Virus record (IMG/VR): IMGVR_UViG_3300027985_001685
Span: 62,001-126,000 of that record
Source: a virus
DNA length: 64,000 nt
Strand: one strand, 5' to 3'
This document shows, piece after piece, positions 1-10,141 of this stretch. The translations under genes were made by a program, and so were the position numbers. Within the stretch, counting starts at the first letter, position 1. Every line of letters begins with the position of its first letter. Below the pieces are notes generated by a model. It worked only from the letters and a program-made list of their open reading frames with translations. It was not told the DNA's origin and ran no database searches.

Positions 1-314
1 GAAACTTTTGTCCTATATAACTCTCTTGGTGAAACATCTCCATAATCTTTGATTGATGTTGGCGTCTCAACTCCCAGTTCGAGTCTTGTATAGTTAACTG
101 AGTCTAACTCGATAGACTTATTTAGTAGGTCAGAATCGGCAAGGAGTTCTTCGATAGATCTATTTTCAGACCTTTCTGTCTCCACAATAATACAGGATCC
201 AGTATTAATAGATGCTTTTTCTAGGGGAATATCAGAGATCAGATATGGAATAATGCCAACTGAAACCCCAGTGCTATCTACGACTGGAGACACTATAGTA
301 TTTATTTGAGCCAT
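1..314 (-). CDS. Unknown protein, C-terminus cut by window edge
   Basis: Reading on the minus strand from an ATG at 314, a frame stays open to the window edge (about 104 residues, beginning MAQINTIVSPVVDSTG). It starts 3 nt after the stop of the preceding minus-strand gene (318-656), so it is probably co-transcribed with it downstream of the capsid genes. The visible part is acidic and rich in Ser, Thr and Ile with no motif I recognise. Position suggests a virion or head-tail protein, but this is inference only. Confidence 0.6.
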   Translation of the reverse strand, partial: MAQINTIVSPVVDSTGVSVGIIPYLISDIPLEKASINTGSCIIVETERSENRSIEELLADSDLLNKSIELDSVNYTRLELGVETPTSIKDYGDVSPRELYRTKV

Positions 315-317
315 TTA

Positions 318-656
318 TTATGCCTTTGCTTTGCGCTTTTTGCCCTTAGTCTTAGACTGAGATTCTACAATCTCTATCTCTTCGGGTGTTTCTACTACAA
401 CTTCTTTGGGAGTAGATAACTCTTCTAATCCTTCAGTGCAGATTATATCACCTGTTTGAATGGCATACAAGAGTACTTTTTTAGCCCACTCTGGCTGCTT
501 ATTCCAAGCTATTTCTACTGGGCCAGGATTATTTTGCGTTAACACTAAGCATTCTGCAGCAAAGCCTCTACCTCCACCTGAAGGTTTTAGGTATTCAAAA
601 TAGATTGGGTGCTGCAATCCCCATATCATTTTATGATCTGCAAGTTTAATTTTCAT
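318..656 (-). CDS. Small unknown protein downstream of major capsid gene
   Basis: 112 residues. The N-terminal 75 residues are mixed alpha/beta-like with aromatic residues (IWGLQHPIYFEYLKPSGGG); the C-terminus is a Glu-rich linker ending in a Lys-rich tail (KGKKRKAKA). It sits after the capsid gene and its terminator, and is followed within 3 nt by the partial gene at 1-314. No family recognised. It may be a small virion or head-completion protein, judged from position alone. Confidence 0.65.
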   Translation of the reverse strand: MKIKLADHKMIWGLQHPIYFEYLKPSGGGRGFAAECLVLTQNNPGPVEIAWNKQPEWAKKVLLYAIQTGDIICTEGLEELSTPKEVVVETPEEIEIVESQSKTKGKKRKAKA

Positions 657-683
657 TTGTACCCCTTTTAATCCTTGCTATAC

Positions 684-711
684 AAAAAAGGGGGCCGTTT
701 TACTTGCCCCC
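684..711 (-). terminator. Rho-independent terminator after the capsid gene
   Basis: On the minus strand GGGGGC (711-706) pairs with GCCCCC (695-690) around a 10-nt loop and is followed by six T (689-684). It lies between the major capsid gene and 318-656, so it should cap or attenuate the highly expressed capsid transcript. Confidence 0.8.
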
Positions 712-753
712 TCGTTTATTTTAACTCATTGAATTAAAATTGTCACCCTAAGA

Positions 754-2136
754 TTAAACAATCGCAACTCTCTCAGGGATTTGCTCTAGTCCACCAGAAA
801 CTGTTGGGTTGCCATCTTTATCGAGGGCTGCAACAGGAATGTGAGGGATAGAAGGCTGAGAGCTGATAGCATTGCTAACGTTAACAGCATTCTTAATAAG
901 AGCTACACCTTGACCTTCATTCAAGATACCAAGATTGTATCTTTCACGAATTTTGATCTTACGGATATCACGAGCAGGATCTGCCCATTCTTCAGTTGTA
1001 GGATCTTCGTCAACTAGAATAACACCAAGTTCATTAGCATCAAAGATAGAGATGTGGCATGTTTTAGTGTTAACATCATAGTGAGCAAAAGGAGTAACAA
1101 CTACGTTCATAACGTTAGGAAGGTATCCTGGAAGCTGAGGAGCAGATGTCAAAAGTTGATTTCTCAACTCAACGTCAGTATCAGGTCCAATATTTTCATA
1201 TTTACCTTCTGACAATCCACCAGCAGCTGTTGCCCAAGGATTTCCACCTTTAGCATTTCCTCTCCAAGTAGCATACATAATGTTTGTATTTGCATTGAAG
1301 AACATAGAACGGATGTTAGGATCTTTACAGAACATTGTGAAGCACAATGGGTGAAGCAACATAGTGTTACCATTGAAACCACGAGCTAGGACTTGTCCCC
1401 AGATATCGAAAAGGTCATCAGTAGTAACAGAACCATTAGCAGCACCATTGAAATCACGTCCATGGGTTACACCAAGAACTGATTCTGTAGGATTTCTGTT
1501 ATCGAAATAAACAACACCGAGGTTGCTGATCATATTAAAGATCTTTACTTCTTTATGACGAGCCAAGCAACGACCAGCTGCACGAAGGTGCATATTGATT
1601 ACGTCGATTTGTGAGTAACGAACCATTTCATCAGTAATCTTAACGGCAATACCGCTTTTACCGATGTTCGCTACCATGGCTGATCCACCCTGAGAGATTT
1701 TAGCTTCTGGGTATTCACCAGCTTCTGGGATATCTAGTTCGGCTACAGACAGTGCTGAAGCAGAAGGAAGAACTAGGGTTTGTCCCATTGTGAAGTTGAT
1801 TCTTTGAAGAAGGCTTGTACCAATCAACATAGGCTCAATAGCTTCACGAACAACAGTTGTAACTACTTTAGGAAGTAGAACAGGAGCATCTGGAGTAGCA
1901 TACATGTCTTTTAGAGCCCACTGTACACCTTCAGCATCAACACCATTGTTGTTCCAAATGAAGTCAATACGACTAGAAGCATCCTTATATGTCTTCAAGA
2001 CGCGCTTTTCAAAAGCATCATTTTCTTCATTTTCTTCTTTTTTTACTGTGTCTTTATAGAGAGTTGAAAGTGCAACATGGTTAGCATCTTTGTTAACCTG
2101 TACTTTATAACCGTCTTTTTCTTTAAAGATTCTCAT
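754..2136 (-). CDS. Major capsid protein (HK97 fold)
   Basis: 460 residues. The central part resembles HK97-fold capsid proteins: an N-arm, then LPKVVTTVVREAIEP, LLQRINFTMGQTLVLPSAS, and an AELDIPEAGEYPEAKIS segment typical of the E-loop/spine region, then helix-rich domain with RHKEVKIFNMISNLGV. It follows a protease/scaffold candidate and portal gene in the usual head-gene order, has an AGGAG ribosome site before its ATG, and is followed by a strong terminator. Together these make it the best capsid candidate in the window. The assignment is by sequence pattern and synteny; the fold is not shown directly. Confidence 0.82.
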   Translation of the reverse strand: MRIFKEKDGYKVQVNKDANHVALSTLYKDTVKKEENEENDAFEKRVLKTYKDASSRIDFIWNNNGVDAEGVQWALKDMYATPDAPVLLPKVVTTVVREAIEPMLIGTSLLQRINFTMGQTLVLPSASALSVAELDIPEAGEYPEAKISQGGSAMVANIGKSGIAVKITDEMVRYSQIDVINMHLRAAGRCLARHKEVKIFNMISNLGVVYFDNRNPTESVLGVTHGRDFNGAANGSVTTDDLFDIWGQVLARGFNGNTMLLHPLCFTMFCKDPNIRSMFFNANTNIMYATWRGNAKGGNPWATAAGGLSEGKYENIGPDTDVELRNQLLTSAPQLPGYLPNVMNVVVTPFAHYDVNTKTCHISIFDANELGVILVDEDPTTEEWADPARDIRKIKIRERYNLGILNEGQGVALIKNAVNVSNAISSQPSIPHIPVAALDKDGNPTVSGGLEQIPERVAIV

Positions 2137-2159
2137 TTGTAATTCTCCTTTCTATCTTA

Positions 2160-3350
2160 TTATCGGATGTTCAAGTTGAAACGAACGATACCAGTATACT
2201 TGTCACCACCTGCAAGATAGATATTACTTGGGATACCGCCATTAGCGGAACCAGGTTGAGCAGCAAATGGAATAACTTCACCAGTCTTACCACTTACAAC
2301 ACTTCCATGCAAACGAGAGTCATATGCTGTTTTAACACGATCCAAAAATTGTTTTGGAAAGTTAGTATCAACTTTATAAACTTGACCAACAATATCTAGA
2401 GTTTTATCGATAGCAGCAGCGATGTTAGCTGATTCGTCACCAGCAGTTGTGTCACCGATAGCAGAAGCTGAGTAAACAACAAAACGAGAGTTCTCATCTA
2501 CGACAACGAAATCACCAGGTTTAGCTTCACCTCTCCAAGTTGCCATAGCAGCAAAAGGAGTAGAGTAATAAGTTTCTTCGTAGAGATAGTTAACGATAAT
2601 TTTGTCACCAACTTTCAAGTAGTCAGCAGCTGCCCACTCAATTCCATCAACGCCATCAACGAAAGACCATTCAACATCTTTGCGTCCGTTAATACGAACT
2701 TCAATAGAATGAGGAACGACTGTGTCGTGATCAAGTGCGAAAGATGAAGTAGCAACAGTGATTTCCTCTTCTTTAATAGCGGCTGTACGCTTAAGAGGTT
2801 CTACTGGGTACTCAAGATAGTATTTTGTCAAAATAGCTACACCGGTTTGACGGTTATAGTTATGGAAACGATAAGTAGCTGGGTTTGTTGGGTCAGATCC
2901 AGCAAGTGCATAAGCATCATAAGATGCAACACCGCCACAACGACCTACAGATAAACCTGCAGCATACATCGCGTCAATAACATAGTCACCGGCTACTGCA
3001 CGATTACCATCAGCTTTTACGATACCATGTTGCTCATCTAGAGAGCTGTAAACAGGACCGAAAGAAGAAGCAGGGCTAGCTGCTTTCTTAGCCAAAAGTA
3101 AACGAAAACCAGCGGGAACCATATAGCTGTTAGAATCTAAAGCAACTGGCGTATGGCTACCAATAACAATATAATCTTCATTATTTGCTTCGTAGCGAGC
3201 CAATGGAAGATAAGGTGCTGGATAGTTCAATCCAAAGCGCATACCTTCACTGATTTCGTAGTTGGGTGTCCAAGGCTGAGAGTATTTAGTAATGCCCTTA
3301 TGTGTTGGCTGATACCCACCTACAGGGAAATTTCCTGAAAAGTAATCCAT
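2160..3350 (-). CDS. Virion structural protein next to capsid gene
   Basis: 396 residues, soluble, rich in Tyr, Ala and Gly with beta-strand-like stretches (for example TPFAAMATWRGEAKPGDFVVVDENSRF). It lies 23 nt before the capsid gene in the same operon and has a strong AAGGAG site upstream of ATG. It shares the short phrase ATWRG with the capsid protein, which may be chance. Possible roles are capsid decoration, vertex or minor capsid protein; I recognise no defined family. Confidence 0.6.
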   Translation of the reverse strand: MDYFSGNFPVGGYQPTHKGITKYSQPWTPNYEISEGMRFGLNYPAPYLPLARYEANNEDYIVIGSHTPVALDSNSYMVPAGFRLLLAKKAASPASSFGPVYSSLDEQHGIVKADGNRAVAGDYVIDAMYAAGLSVGRCGGVASYDAYALAGSDPTNPATYRFHNYNRQTGVAILTKYYLEYPVEPLKRTAAIKEEEITVATSSFALDHDTVVPHSIEVRINGRKDVEWSFVDGVDGIEWAAADYLKVGDKIIVNYLYEETYYSTPFAAMATWRGEAKPGDFVVVDENSRFVVYSASAIGDTTAGDESANIAAAIDKTLDIVGQVYKVDTNFPKQFLDRVKTAYDSRLHGSVVSGKTGEVIPFAAQPGSANGGIPSNIYLAGGDKYTGIVRFNLNIR

Positions 3351-3372
3351 TGTTAAACTCCTTAATTTTTTA

Positions 3373-6159
3373 CTAGTCTAGAACTTTAATTTTTTGTTTT
3401 CTCATCCAAGCATCAGCAAATGCCCTTCCTCTACGTTCCACCAACACACTGTATTGTCTGTATAGTGAAGACTCCTTGGCTTCTTCCCTTTGTTTATTTG
3501 TCTCAAAAGTTGCATTCTCATTTGAGTCAAGAACTGGGTTTTCCACCTTGGCTGGTGTAGAAGGAACGCTCTCTTTTTTCACAGATACCAAGTTAATAAA
3601 TTCGTTCTGCAGTGTATCCAGGCTTTTTCCTGAGAACTCGTCTAAAAATTTAGCTCGATCATTTTCTTCTATTTCTCCCTTCTGGATCTTAGAATCAATA
3701 ATCTTTTCTGCTACGAAAGAAGACATTTTGGCCTTCTCTTGCTTGAATGAATCTTCTAGGACATTTATCTCTTCATTTGCAGCAACTAATTGAGCTTCTA
3801 AGATTGATATCTCTTGGGCTCTATCATTTAACTGCTTCATGAGATCACTAACGTCATTAGCAGAGTCACTAGTTACGTTAACATTAAGCCCGGCTTCGCT
3901 AGCCTTCTTATTAAGGGCATCTAAAACCTTAACAAGAGATTCGCTGTCAAGCTCAGTTCTCGTAACTACTTCTGTATTATTACATGTATTATTTGCAGTG
4001 TCAAAATTTTTGTTTAGCTTATATCCCTGTCTTGAAGCCTTTTTCTTGGCTGAATCAAGAATTCTCTTTTTTACACTATCTGCGACGTTTAAAACCTCAA
4101 GGGTTTCCACAATGGCTGCATAGTGGTCTTCATTGACTAAAGGAAAGAAACCTTTTTTACCACAACAATCTGAAGCCTTAAGTTCTTTAAAGGCATCTTC
4201 TGATATTGCAGATTCTTCTGGGAGGAACTCCTTCATTACATCGTAAACTTCTTCTGCAGACATGTCTTCTAGGGTTGTTTCTGTGCTATTTAGTTCAGTT
4301 AGAACCTCTGCTAATTCATCCTCAGTAAGACCTGAATACAAGAATAAAGTCTCTTCATCTTTATCTGCGATTTTTTGTAGAATCTCTTTAGCGTCTTTTT
4401 CAGAGATATTAATGTTTTGACTTGCTGAAATTCTTTTAATCAACTCGTCAATTGCCTCACTAATTTCTTCAACAGTTTTGCTGTCAAGAAATTTCTCAAT
4501 AGTTTGAGTTGAATCAGTAATGCCCAAAGCAGCCTTCCCTTCTTCTTCCATCTTTTTTAGACGTGTATAGTAATCAGGAATTTCCATTAAATGGGACTTA
4601 GCAATTGCCTTGCTAATATTCTCATTGTCGTTATGTTCTTTTTCTACTTCCGTCCCCATCTTCAATTCATCTTCATTAAAAACTGAGTCTGGAATGTTCC
4701 AGTATTTTAAGTTTTGAGCAAAGAAAGATAGAGCATCGTTTCCAAGGTCAGAAATAGCATCTTCTCCCTCGTATGCATCTTTATAGGCCTTAATCAAGAC
4801 AGAGTCATTTTCTCTTTTTTGGCTATTTTCTCTAGATGTTTTTTTCTTCTTTTTTACATTTTTAGCTCTTGTTTGGGTTGGAGAACAATCAGAAGAGCCT
4901 TCATTTCCACTTTTAGTAGCTGCATCATTCTGTGTTCCCTCATCTTGATTCTGACCCTCTTCGTCTTTTATCTCAACAAAGCCGTGGTTTTCAATAAGGA
5001 AATCTTGGATTCCTTTTTGTAGGTCTAATTGATCGTTATTATCCCCTTCACCTTCTACTCCATTTTCAGAAAGATAAGCAGCAATAGCTTCTAACACAGA
5101 CTCTTTGTCAAATTCTTCTTCTTCTGTGTTAATCCATTGAGATACTGTTACTTCTTTATCAGCCTTGCCTTCTTCATAACGGGCAATTCTGAAGTAAGAT
5201 GAAACTACAGCATCTTTAATTAATGCTTTTAGTTCCTCTTTTGTCTTATTTACCTTCATTGCATTCTCCATTTTTTCTATGCTATCCTTAACTTCTACTA
5301 AATTAACTTCTTCTTCTGTAAAAAGAGGGATTAAAGAGTTGTCTTTAGCTGCAAAAACTTGAATAGCCGTATTAATACTGTCTTCAAAATTATTATATTT
5401 ACTGTTTCTTTCTGCCGAATTAACGTGGATAATCTGTACTTCTTGTTCATTTACAATACTGAACGTGTGTGCATTTGGGTCTGCAGGACTATTTACGATA
5501 CCAAGGTGCTCATAAGACATTGCACCAGGAACAACAACACAAAGATTGTCCTTATATTCATTCCCTCTTTGGTGCTCACAGAATCCATCCTTCATCCAGT
5601 TAGTACCACAAACTGAACAATATGCATCTGGAGATATCATAGAGGTTGAAACTGTCATATATCTTTGGTCCAAGATTCTTTCTATAGTCTCTGGATCGTC
5701 AATTTTTAGTGTTCCGCGAATGAAACCAGTACCTGTATATCCGTCTCTATGACAATATTCTCTGATCATATGTTGAACAAAGTCGGTTGTTGCCTGTAGA
5801 GAATCACTATAACGACTAAGGTTCTTTAGAAATGAGTCTTTTTCAAAAAGGTCTGCAGAAGAATTTACATATTCTGCCTCAATCACTCGTCCAACAGGTG
5901 TTGACTCATCTTCATGTCCAATGATAACAGGTTTTGGAAAATTCTGGGTGAAAGTTTTGGCTCCATCTGACATTCTAGTTGGAAGGTAGAACCCATAGTT
6001 TCTTGTTACAATCCCTGAGTGAGTCATCTCAATTTGAGTAATTAATGAGTGGCCAGATTTTGAACTAGAATCTTTTGTTTTAAAGTACTTCTTGTTTCCT
6101 TCTTTCAAGGAAATTGTACCCTGAAGGGCATCAGTTAATCTTAAATGGTTATTTTTCAT
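3373..6159 (-). CDS. Putative capsid maturation protease fused to scaffold
   Basis: 928 residues. Residues about 40-230 have the look of a prohead protease domain: GHED (81-84), a STSM segment (171-174) and AMSYEHLGIVNSPADPNAH (213-231). This domain carries a small cysteine cluster (C181, C184, C194, H196) that could bind zinc. The rest is very acidic and helical, with long Glu/Lys coiled-coil stretches (especially residues 760-870), as expected for an internal scaffold. Gene order portal - this gene - capsid supports a protease/scaffold role. The catalytic triad is not certain, and a pure scaffold or core protein is the alternative. Confidence 0.55.
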   Translation of the reverse strand: MKNNHLRLTDALQGTISLKEGNKKYFKTKDSSSKSGHSLITQIEMTHSGIVTRNYGFYLPTRMSDGAKTFTQNFPKPVIIGHEDESTPVGRVIEAEYVNSSADLFEKDSFLKNLSRYSDSLQATTDFVQHMIREYCHRDGYTGTGFIRGTLKIDDPETIERILDQRYMTVSTSMISPDAYCSVCGTNWMKDGFCEHQRGNEYKDNLCVVVPGAMSYEHLGIVNSPADPNAHTFSIVNEQEVQIIHVNSAERNSKYNNFEDSINTAIQVFAAKDNSLIPLFTEEEVNLVEVKDSIEKMENAMKVNKTKEELKALIKDAVVSSYFRIARYEEGKADKEVTVSQWINTEEEEFDKESVLEAIAAYLSENGVEGEGDNNDQLDLQKGIQDFLIENHGFVEIKDEEGQNQDEGTQNDAATKSGNEGSSDCSPTQTRAKNVKKKKKTSRENSQKRENDSVLIKAYKDAYEGEDAISDLGNDALSFFAQNLKYWNIPDSVFNEDELKMGTEVEKEHNDNENISKAIAKSHLMEIPDYYTRLKKMEEEGKAALGITDSTQTIEKFLDSKTVEEISEAIDELIKRISASQNINISEKDAKEILQKIADKDEETLFLYSGLTEDELAEVLTELNSTETTLEDMSAEEVYDVMKEFLPEESAISEDAFKELKASDCCGKKGFFPLVNEDHYAAIVETLEVLNVADSVKKRILDSAKKKASRQGYKLNKNFDTANNTCNNTEVVTRTELDSESLVKVLDALNKKASEAGLNVNVTSDSANDVSDLMKQLNDRAQEISILEAQLVAANEEINVLEDSFKQEKAKMSSFVAEKIIDSKIQKGEIEENDRAKFLDEFSGKSLDTLQNEFINLVSVKKESVPSTPAKVENPVLDSNENATFETNKQREEAKESSLYRQYSVLVERRGRAFADAWMRKQKIKVLD

Positions 6160-6208
6160 TTACATTCTCCTCTATAGAATTATAAGGTCTTATGCCCCTA
6201 ATGTAAAA

Positions 6209-8191
6209 TCATGATTTTCTTTTTACTCTTCCATTAGAATTTGGGTGAAATGGAGGTAGTTGTGATACAGTAATCGAGTCTAAGCTTATGGTTTTATTGT
6301 ATTTTGAACATATCTCGCAGTTATCGTTAAGATCTAAAGCAGCCTCTTTTTCTCCGCTGTGCTTTAAAGCGGCAACAATTCCTGCATTTTTTGCCCTCAT
6401 AAACTCTGTTCTATCTATTCTTTTTGCTGAAGCTTGAAGTGAATCAAAAACTTCATCAATATTCTTTCCTTGATCAATACCCCTAATTACTTTACCTTTT
6501 AGTTCAGTTCTCAAACCTCTTAAGCACTTATCAACATATGATTCTAGTGAAGAGAAAAGGTTCTTCGATTCTTGTGAGTCAAGACCGCTTACCTCTGATG
6601 AAGTTTCAAGATATCCATCCCTAAATGCTTCAGCCATACTAGATGCATATCTGTTTTCTGTATGGTCCATATACATATCAATTAAGGTTCCAATCCAAAG
6701 TTTATCATTTCCAGCCGCACCTACTTCTTTTTTTAAAGCACTTACGGCTAATGCTGCTCTATCTTGAAAAACACTTTTAATAGAGTCTTGCTGTGACTTT
6801 TGAGGTCCAGTATTTGTTCCATGCTGATTTGTTGGAGCATTACTATTCTTAGCACTAGAAGCTGCTGCACTAGAAGCTGCTGCTACTTTTTGTGTCTCAA
6901 GTGTTATCTCTTTCTGGTATTGAAGATACATGTCTTCGGCTTCACTTTCCTTTAATGGTTCACGCCCACAAGCAGCTCTTGCCTCTGTACGGCTTATGAT
7001 ATCTCCATTATAAAGAACTTGAGCATTTGTATTCTTCTTCATTTGTTGTTCTATATCAATTTCTTCAAATCTAAATTCAACTAAATTCTCATCATCAAAT
7101 ACGTCTACGCTAAGATCTGACTCAAGTAACAGGTCAAGAATAACAAAGAAGTTCATTATTTCTTCCATTTGGTCCTGGAAGTCTTTGACAGAGTCAATCA
7201 TAGCACTAGATAAACTGGCAGCAGTTGCTCTATTTGCAGAAGATCCCTCTCCCATATCTACAGGAGAAACACCTAAACCAGTATACACTCTGTTTTTAAA
7301 ATAATTAAGATAATTGTCTACTGCGAGAGCCTTGCCCTCTACACCAATATATTTAATATCATGTCTTTCTGGAGTTACAATACCACCTTCTGATGGCATT
7401 TGATCCAGTTCAGCACGAACGAGGTCTACTTCTGATACAACTGAACCATCTGGCAGCTGAACATCAGTAGCAGGTTTTGTTTCAGTTCCAACCTTATAGT
7501 GGAAGATAGGAAATAAAGTTTGATAGATAAGTAGTTCTACGTTCTCTTCTATTCTTCTTAGAGCTCTAATATCGTCTATTACAGATACAACCTGTGGAGT
7601 CCCAAAGTCAAATCCAGTCTTTCTGTTGGCATAAAAATGAATTACATTATCTACTGGATGGTCCCTATATCTTCCATCAGGCATTCTTTGTCTATAATGA
7701 GTAATTTTCCTGTTCTTATCACGTAGTACAAAAAGGTTTTCTGGCCCCATTCCAAAATAAGCTAGGGCTTTTCCTTTACCAGTAACTCTATGTCTTTCTT
7801 TAGGGTCCCTGACTATTACCCAAAAATAGTTAGATCTTGATATAAGGGCAGCTCCAGTCTCTCTTAACAAGGTTCTCCATGGAGTTCCAGAGGAATACTC
7901 TAATTGACGTATTCTCTTCTGCACATACTTAATTGTATCATTATTTTTACCTACCAGCTTCTCCCCTTCTTTAAACATAAGGGAGGTCTTCTTCTGGAAG
8001 GCTTGTTTAACAAAAGATTCAACGTCTTCTAGGACGCCAATCTCTGTAAAGTTATATTCTGGTTGTGATATTTTTAGTCGACTACTATAGTCTAAGACTG
8101 GTTTAGATCTGGCAACTTTTTTTACATCAACTTTAACATTTGTTGCAGAATCATTTTTTCTAATGAAATGGATTCTATTGTTTATTGTCAT
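6209..8191 (-). CDS. Portal protein with C-terminal MuF-like domain
   Basis: 660 residues. The N-terminal 400 residues match phage portal proteins in pattern: an internal block with DNVIHFYANRKTGFDFGTPQ and SVIDDIRALRRIEENVELL, then GLGVSPVDMGEGSSANRATA, a hallmark of portals. After an Ala/Ser/Asn linker (about 430-470) the C-terminus contains a helical segment and ends with CEICSKYN...LPPFHPNSNGRV, which resembles the end of MuF-type head morphogenesis proteins (usually PPxHPNCRC). So portal and minor head function seem to be one chain. The usual terminal cysteine pair is replaced by S and G. Confidence 0.8.
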   Translation of the reverse strand: MTINNRIHFIRKNDSATNVKVDVKKVARSKPVLDYSSRLKISQPEYNFTEIGVLEDVESFVKQAFQKKTSLMFKEGEKLVGKNNDTIKYVQKRIRQLEYSSGTPWRTLLRETGAALISRSNYFWVIVRDPKERHRVTGKGKALAYFGMGPENLFVLRDKNRKITHYRQRMPDGRYRDHPVDNVIHFYANRKTGFDFGTPQVVSVIDDIRALRRIEENVELLIYQTLFPIFHYKVGTETKPATDVQLPDGSVVSEVDLVRAELDQMPSEGGIVTPERHDIKYIGVEGKALAVDNYLNYFKNRVYTGLGVSPVDMGEGSSANRATAASLSSAMIDSVKDFQDQMEEIMNFFVILDLLLESDLSVDVFDDENLVEFRFEEIDIEQQMKKNTNAQVLYNGDIISRTEARAACGREPLKESEAEDMYLQYQKEITLETQKVAAASSAAASSAKNSNAPTNQHGTNTGPQKSQQDSIKSVFQDRAALAVSALKKEVGAAGNDKLWIGTLIDMYMDHTENRYASSMAEAFRDGYLETSSEVSGLDSQESKNLFSSLESYVDKCLRGLRTELKGKVIRGIDQGKNIDEVFDSLQASAKRIDRTEFMRAKNAGIVAALKHSGEKEAALDLNDNCEICSKYNKTISLDSITVSQLPPFHPNSNGRVKRKS

Positions 8192-8193
8192 AT

Positions 8194-10140
8194 TTAAGCC
8201 TTAATTGTATTTGCCCATTCTTTTACTTTATCAAAGTCAAAATTTACTTTTGCGCCAGTAGAGCATATATTTAGTGGAACAACTGTAATCCCACTATCTC
8301 CGCTTCCATATTCACTAGCGCCAAGACTACTTGATGCCTTTAATATCTTGCCTTCACTTAATGAATCTGTAATAGAATTATTCATTGAGGTTAGGCCAGA
8401 ATTATCCGAGCTTGCCATAATGGAAGATGATGAGCCTGTCTCTGTGTCATATAACTCTAGTTCAACATCAGATCTTGCAACAATCAGATTTCCATCACTA
8501 TCCTTGATATAGTTAAATGCATTACCTGATCCTCTTTTTAAATAGTCAAATAATTCACTTACTCCATTATCAATTGCACTTTCATCTTTACATATTTTAT
8601 CTAAATTGTCGAGGCTAAATAGTAAGTCGATAATCCCCTTTAATCTTACAAGCTTTTGAATTTCTGCAAGAAAGATTAGCTTTTCCTCGGATGTTGCAGC
8701 TGATCCCAGCAATACTCTTTCAAGTTCCTGTTGTACACCCTTAAGTGTATCTCTAACGGTTCGCCTTCCCTCAATTACTGCAGTTCTAAGTGTCTGGAGT
8801 CCCGAATATAGTGTGTCTGAAAAGCCATTCAATGCTTGTCTAGCATCTGTAACAGCAGTGGATGTAGCAGCTACATATTTATTAGAAGAAAATGCAGTAG
8901 AAGATAACTTGTTTCCCCTCCTATCTTTCAGTTTACTATCAACTAGAAGTATTTGTTTATCGACAGTTGCGATTCTGTCATTTACTGACTCGATCTCACT
9001 TCCGATACTTCTAGAAATTACATTTGGAACATGGATAGTTCGTTTTGATCCAAGAGATGTCTGAGAAATAGAAGAACCTACTATAATTGGGGGTGAATCC
9101 TCTAATGTATAATAGATCTCAGATCCAGGAGTCTTTTCTGTCCTTAAAAGCCTATTAAGATACGTAAGGCGTTCTGAAAGCTCACCTCTTCGTTTTATCA
9201 AAGAAATCCTAGTGTTATTCAACTCTGCTATTTCACTATTATTTGCTTTTTTTAAGGCTGAGCCGACATCTAGTTTCGCTAATGTATTATCTAAAGATCT
9301 AACAATACACTCGATTGGTCCTATAATTATATTTATATACTTCTCTAGTAAGTCAGAAACACCGCTGAGCATTGGTGAAAATATTGGACCAATTAGGAAA
9401 TCAATCCCACCCCTTAGTCCGTCTAATGATGCGCTTGTATATTTCTGAATTAAAAGTGTCAGCAATGCAAGAATTCCATTTAGGTCTGGAAGGCAATGAA
9501 CATTTAAAAAATCAAAAAGTGAGCAGATATCCCCAACTACTTCTGTGTTTTTAAGTAGATTCTTAATTGAGTTCAAGTGTTCTCGTATCTTTGACAGGTA
9601 GTTCTGCCACATAGACGTGAACTCTGGTGAAAGACTAAAGCTATCTCCAGTCCATCTGAACTCACAGGGGATACAACTACTAAGTTTGTCACTTTTATAG
9701 GACAAAACTGTTGCGGATCCAGACGACTTTTTAGATGATTTTGCTGTTTTTGGGTCATAAGTACCACCCCCAGAAGAGATAATCTTACTTACTTCTGCTC
9801 TCACACCTGCCTTGTCGGCCTTAGTCACTGCATAGTTAGAGCTATTTTTCCCTATTTCAGTATAACTATCGCCATCTTCTTCGTCTAACTCGCTATCCTC
9901 ATAGTCTTCAATAGATACTTTAGATAATCTTGTCACTGCATTCTTGCCCGCAGTTATATTTGTTTTTGCCTCTTTTAATAGGCCTGTAACACTCGGTAGA
10001 ATAGCGTTTTCATCATCTTGTGCTTTTGCCATGATGTTCTTGTTGTATGCATTTATAATGGTATCACAGGCTTGTTTAAGCCCCATAACACCTTCTGGCG
10101 TTAAAGCAATAGAAATTGTATTATCTGTTGTTTCAGCCAT
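8194..10140 (-). CDS. Large helical virion protein of unknown role
   Basis: 648 residues from the ATG at 10140, which has TAGGTG upstream; a GTG nine nt earlier (10149) is an alternative. A central stretch (about 190-300) is hydrophobic and helical (LNGILALLTLLIQKY, PIFSPMLSGVSDLLEKYINIIIGPIECIV). It is flanked by Ser-rich and coiled-coil regions. It lies between the portal and small coiled-coil genes in the structural operon, so it may be an ejected internal, neck or tail-associated protein. No family recognised. Confidence 0.6.
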   Translation of the reverse strand: MAETTDNTISIALTPEGVMGLKQACDTIINAYNKNIMAKAQDDENAILPSVTGLLKEAKTNITAGKNAVTRLSKVSIEDYEDSELDEEDGDSYTEIGKNSSNYAVTKADKAGVRAEVSKIISSGGGTYDPKTAKSSKKSSGSATVLSYKSDKLSSCIPCEFRWTGDSFSLSPEFTSMWQNYLSKIREHLNSIKNLLKNTEVVGDICSLFDFLNVHCLPDLNGILALLTLLIQKYTSASLDGLRGGIDFLIGPIFSPMLSGVSDLLEKYINIIIGPIECIVRSLDNTLAKLDVGSALKKANNSEIAELNNTRISLIKRRGELSERLTYLNRLLRTEKTPGSEIYYTLEDSPPIIVGSSISQTSLGSKRTIHVPNVISRSIGSEIESVNDRIATVDKQILLVDSKLKDRRGNKLSSTAFSSNKYVAATSTAVTDARQALNGFSDTLYSGLQTLRTAVIEGRRTVRDTLKGVQQELERVLLGSAATSEEKLIFLAEIQKLVRLKGIIDLLFSLDNLDKICKDESAIDNGVSELFDYLKRGSGNAFNYIKDSDGNLIVARSDVELELYDTETGSSSSIMASSDNSGLTSMNNSITDSLSEGKILKASSSLGASEYGSGDSGITVVPLNICSTGAKVNFDFDKVKEWANTIKA

Positions 10141-10141
10141 A

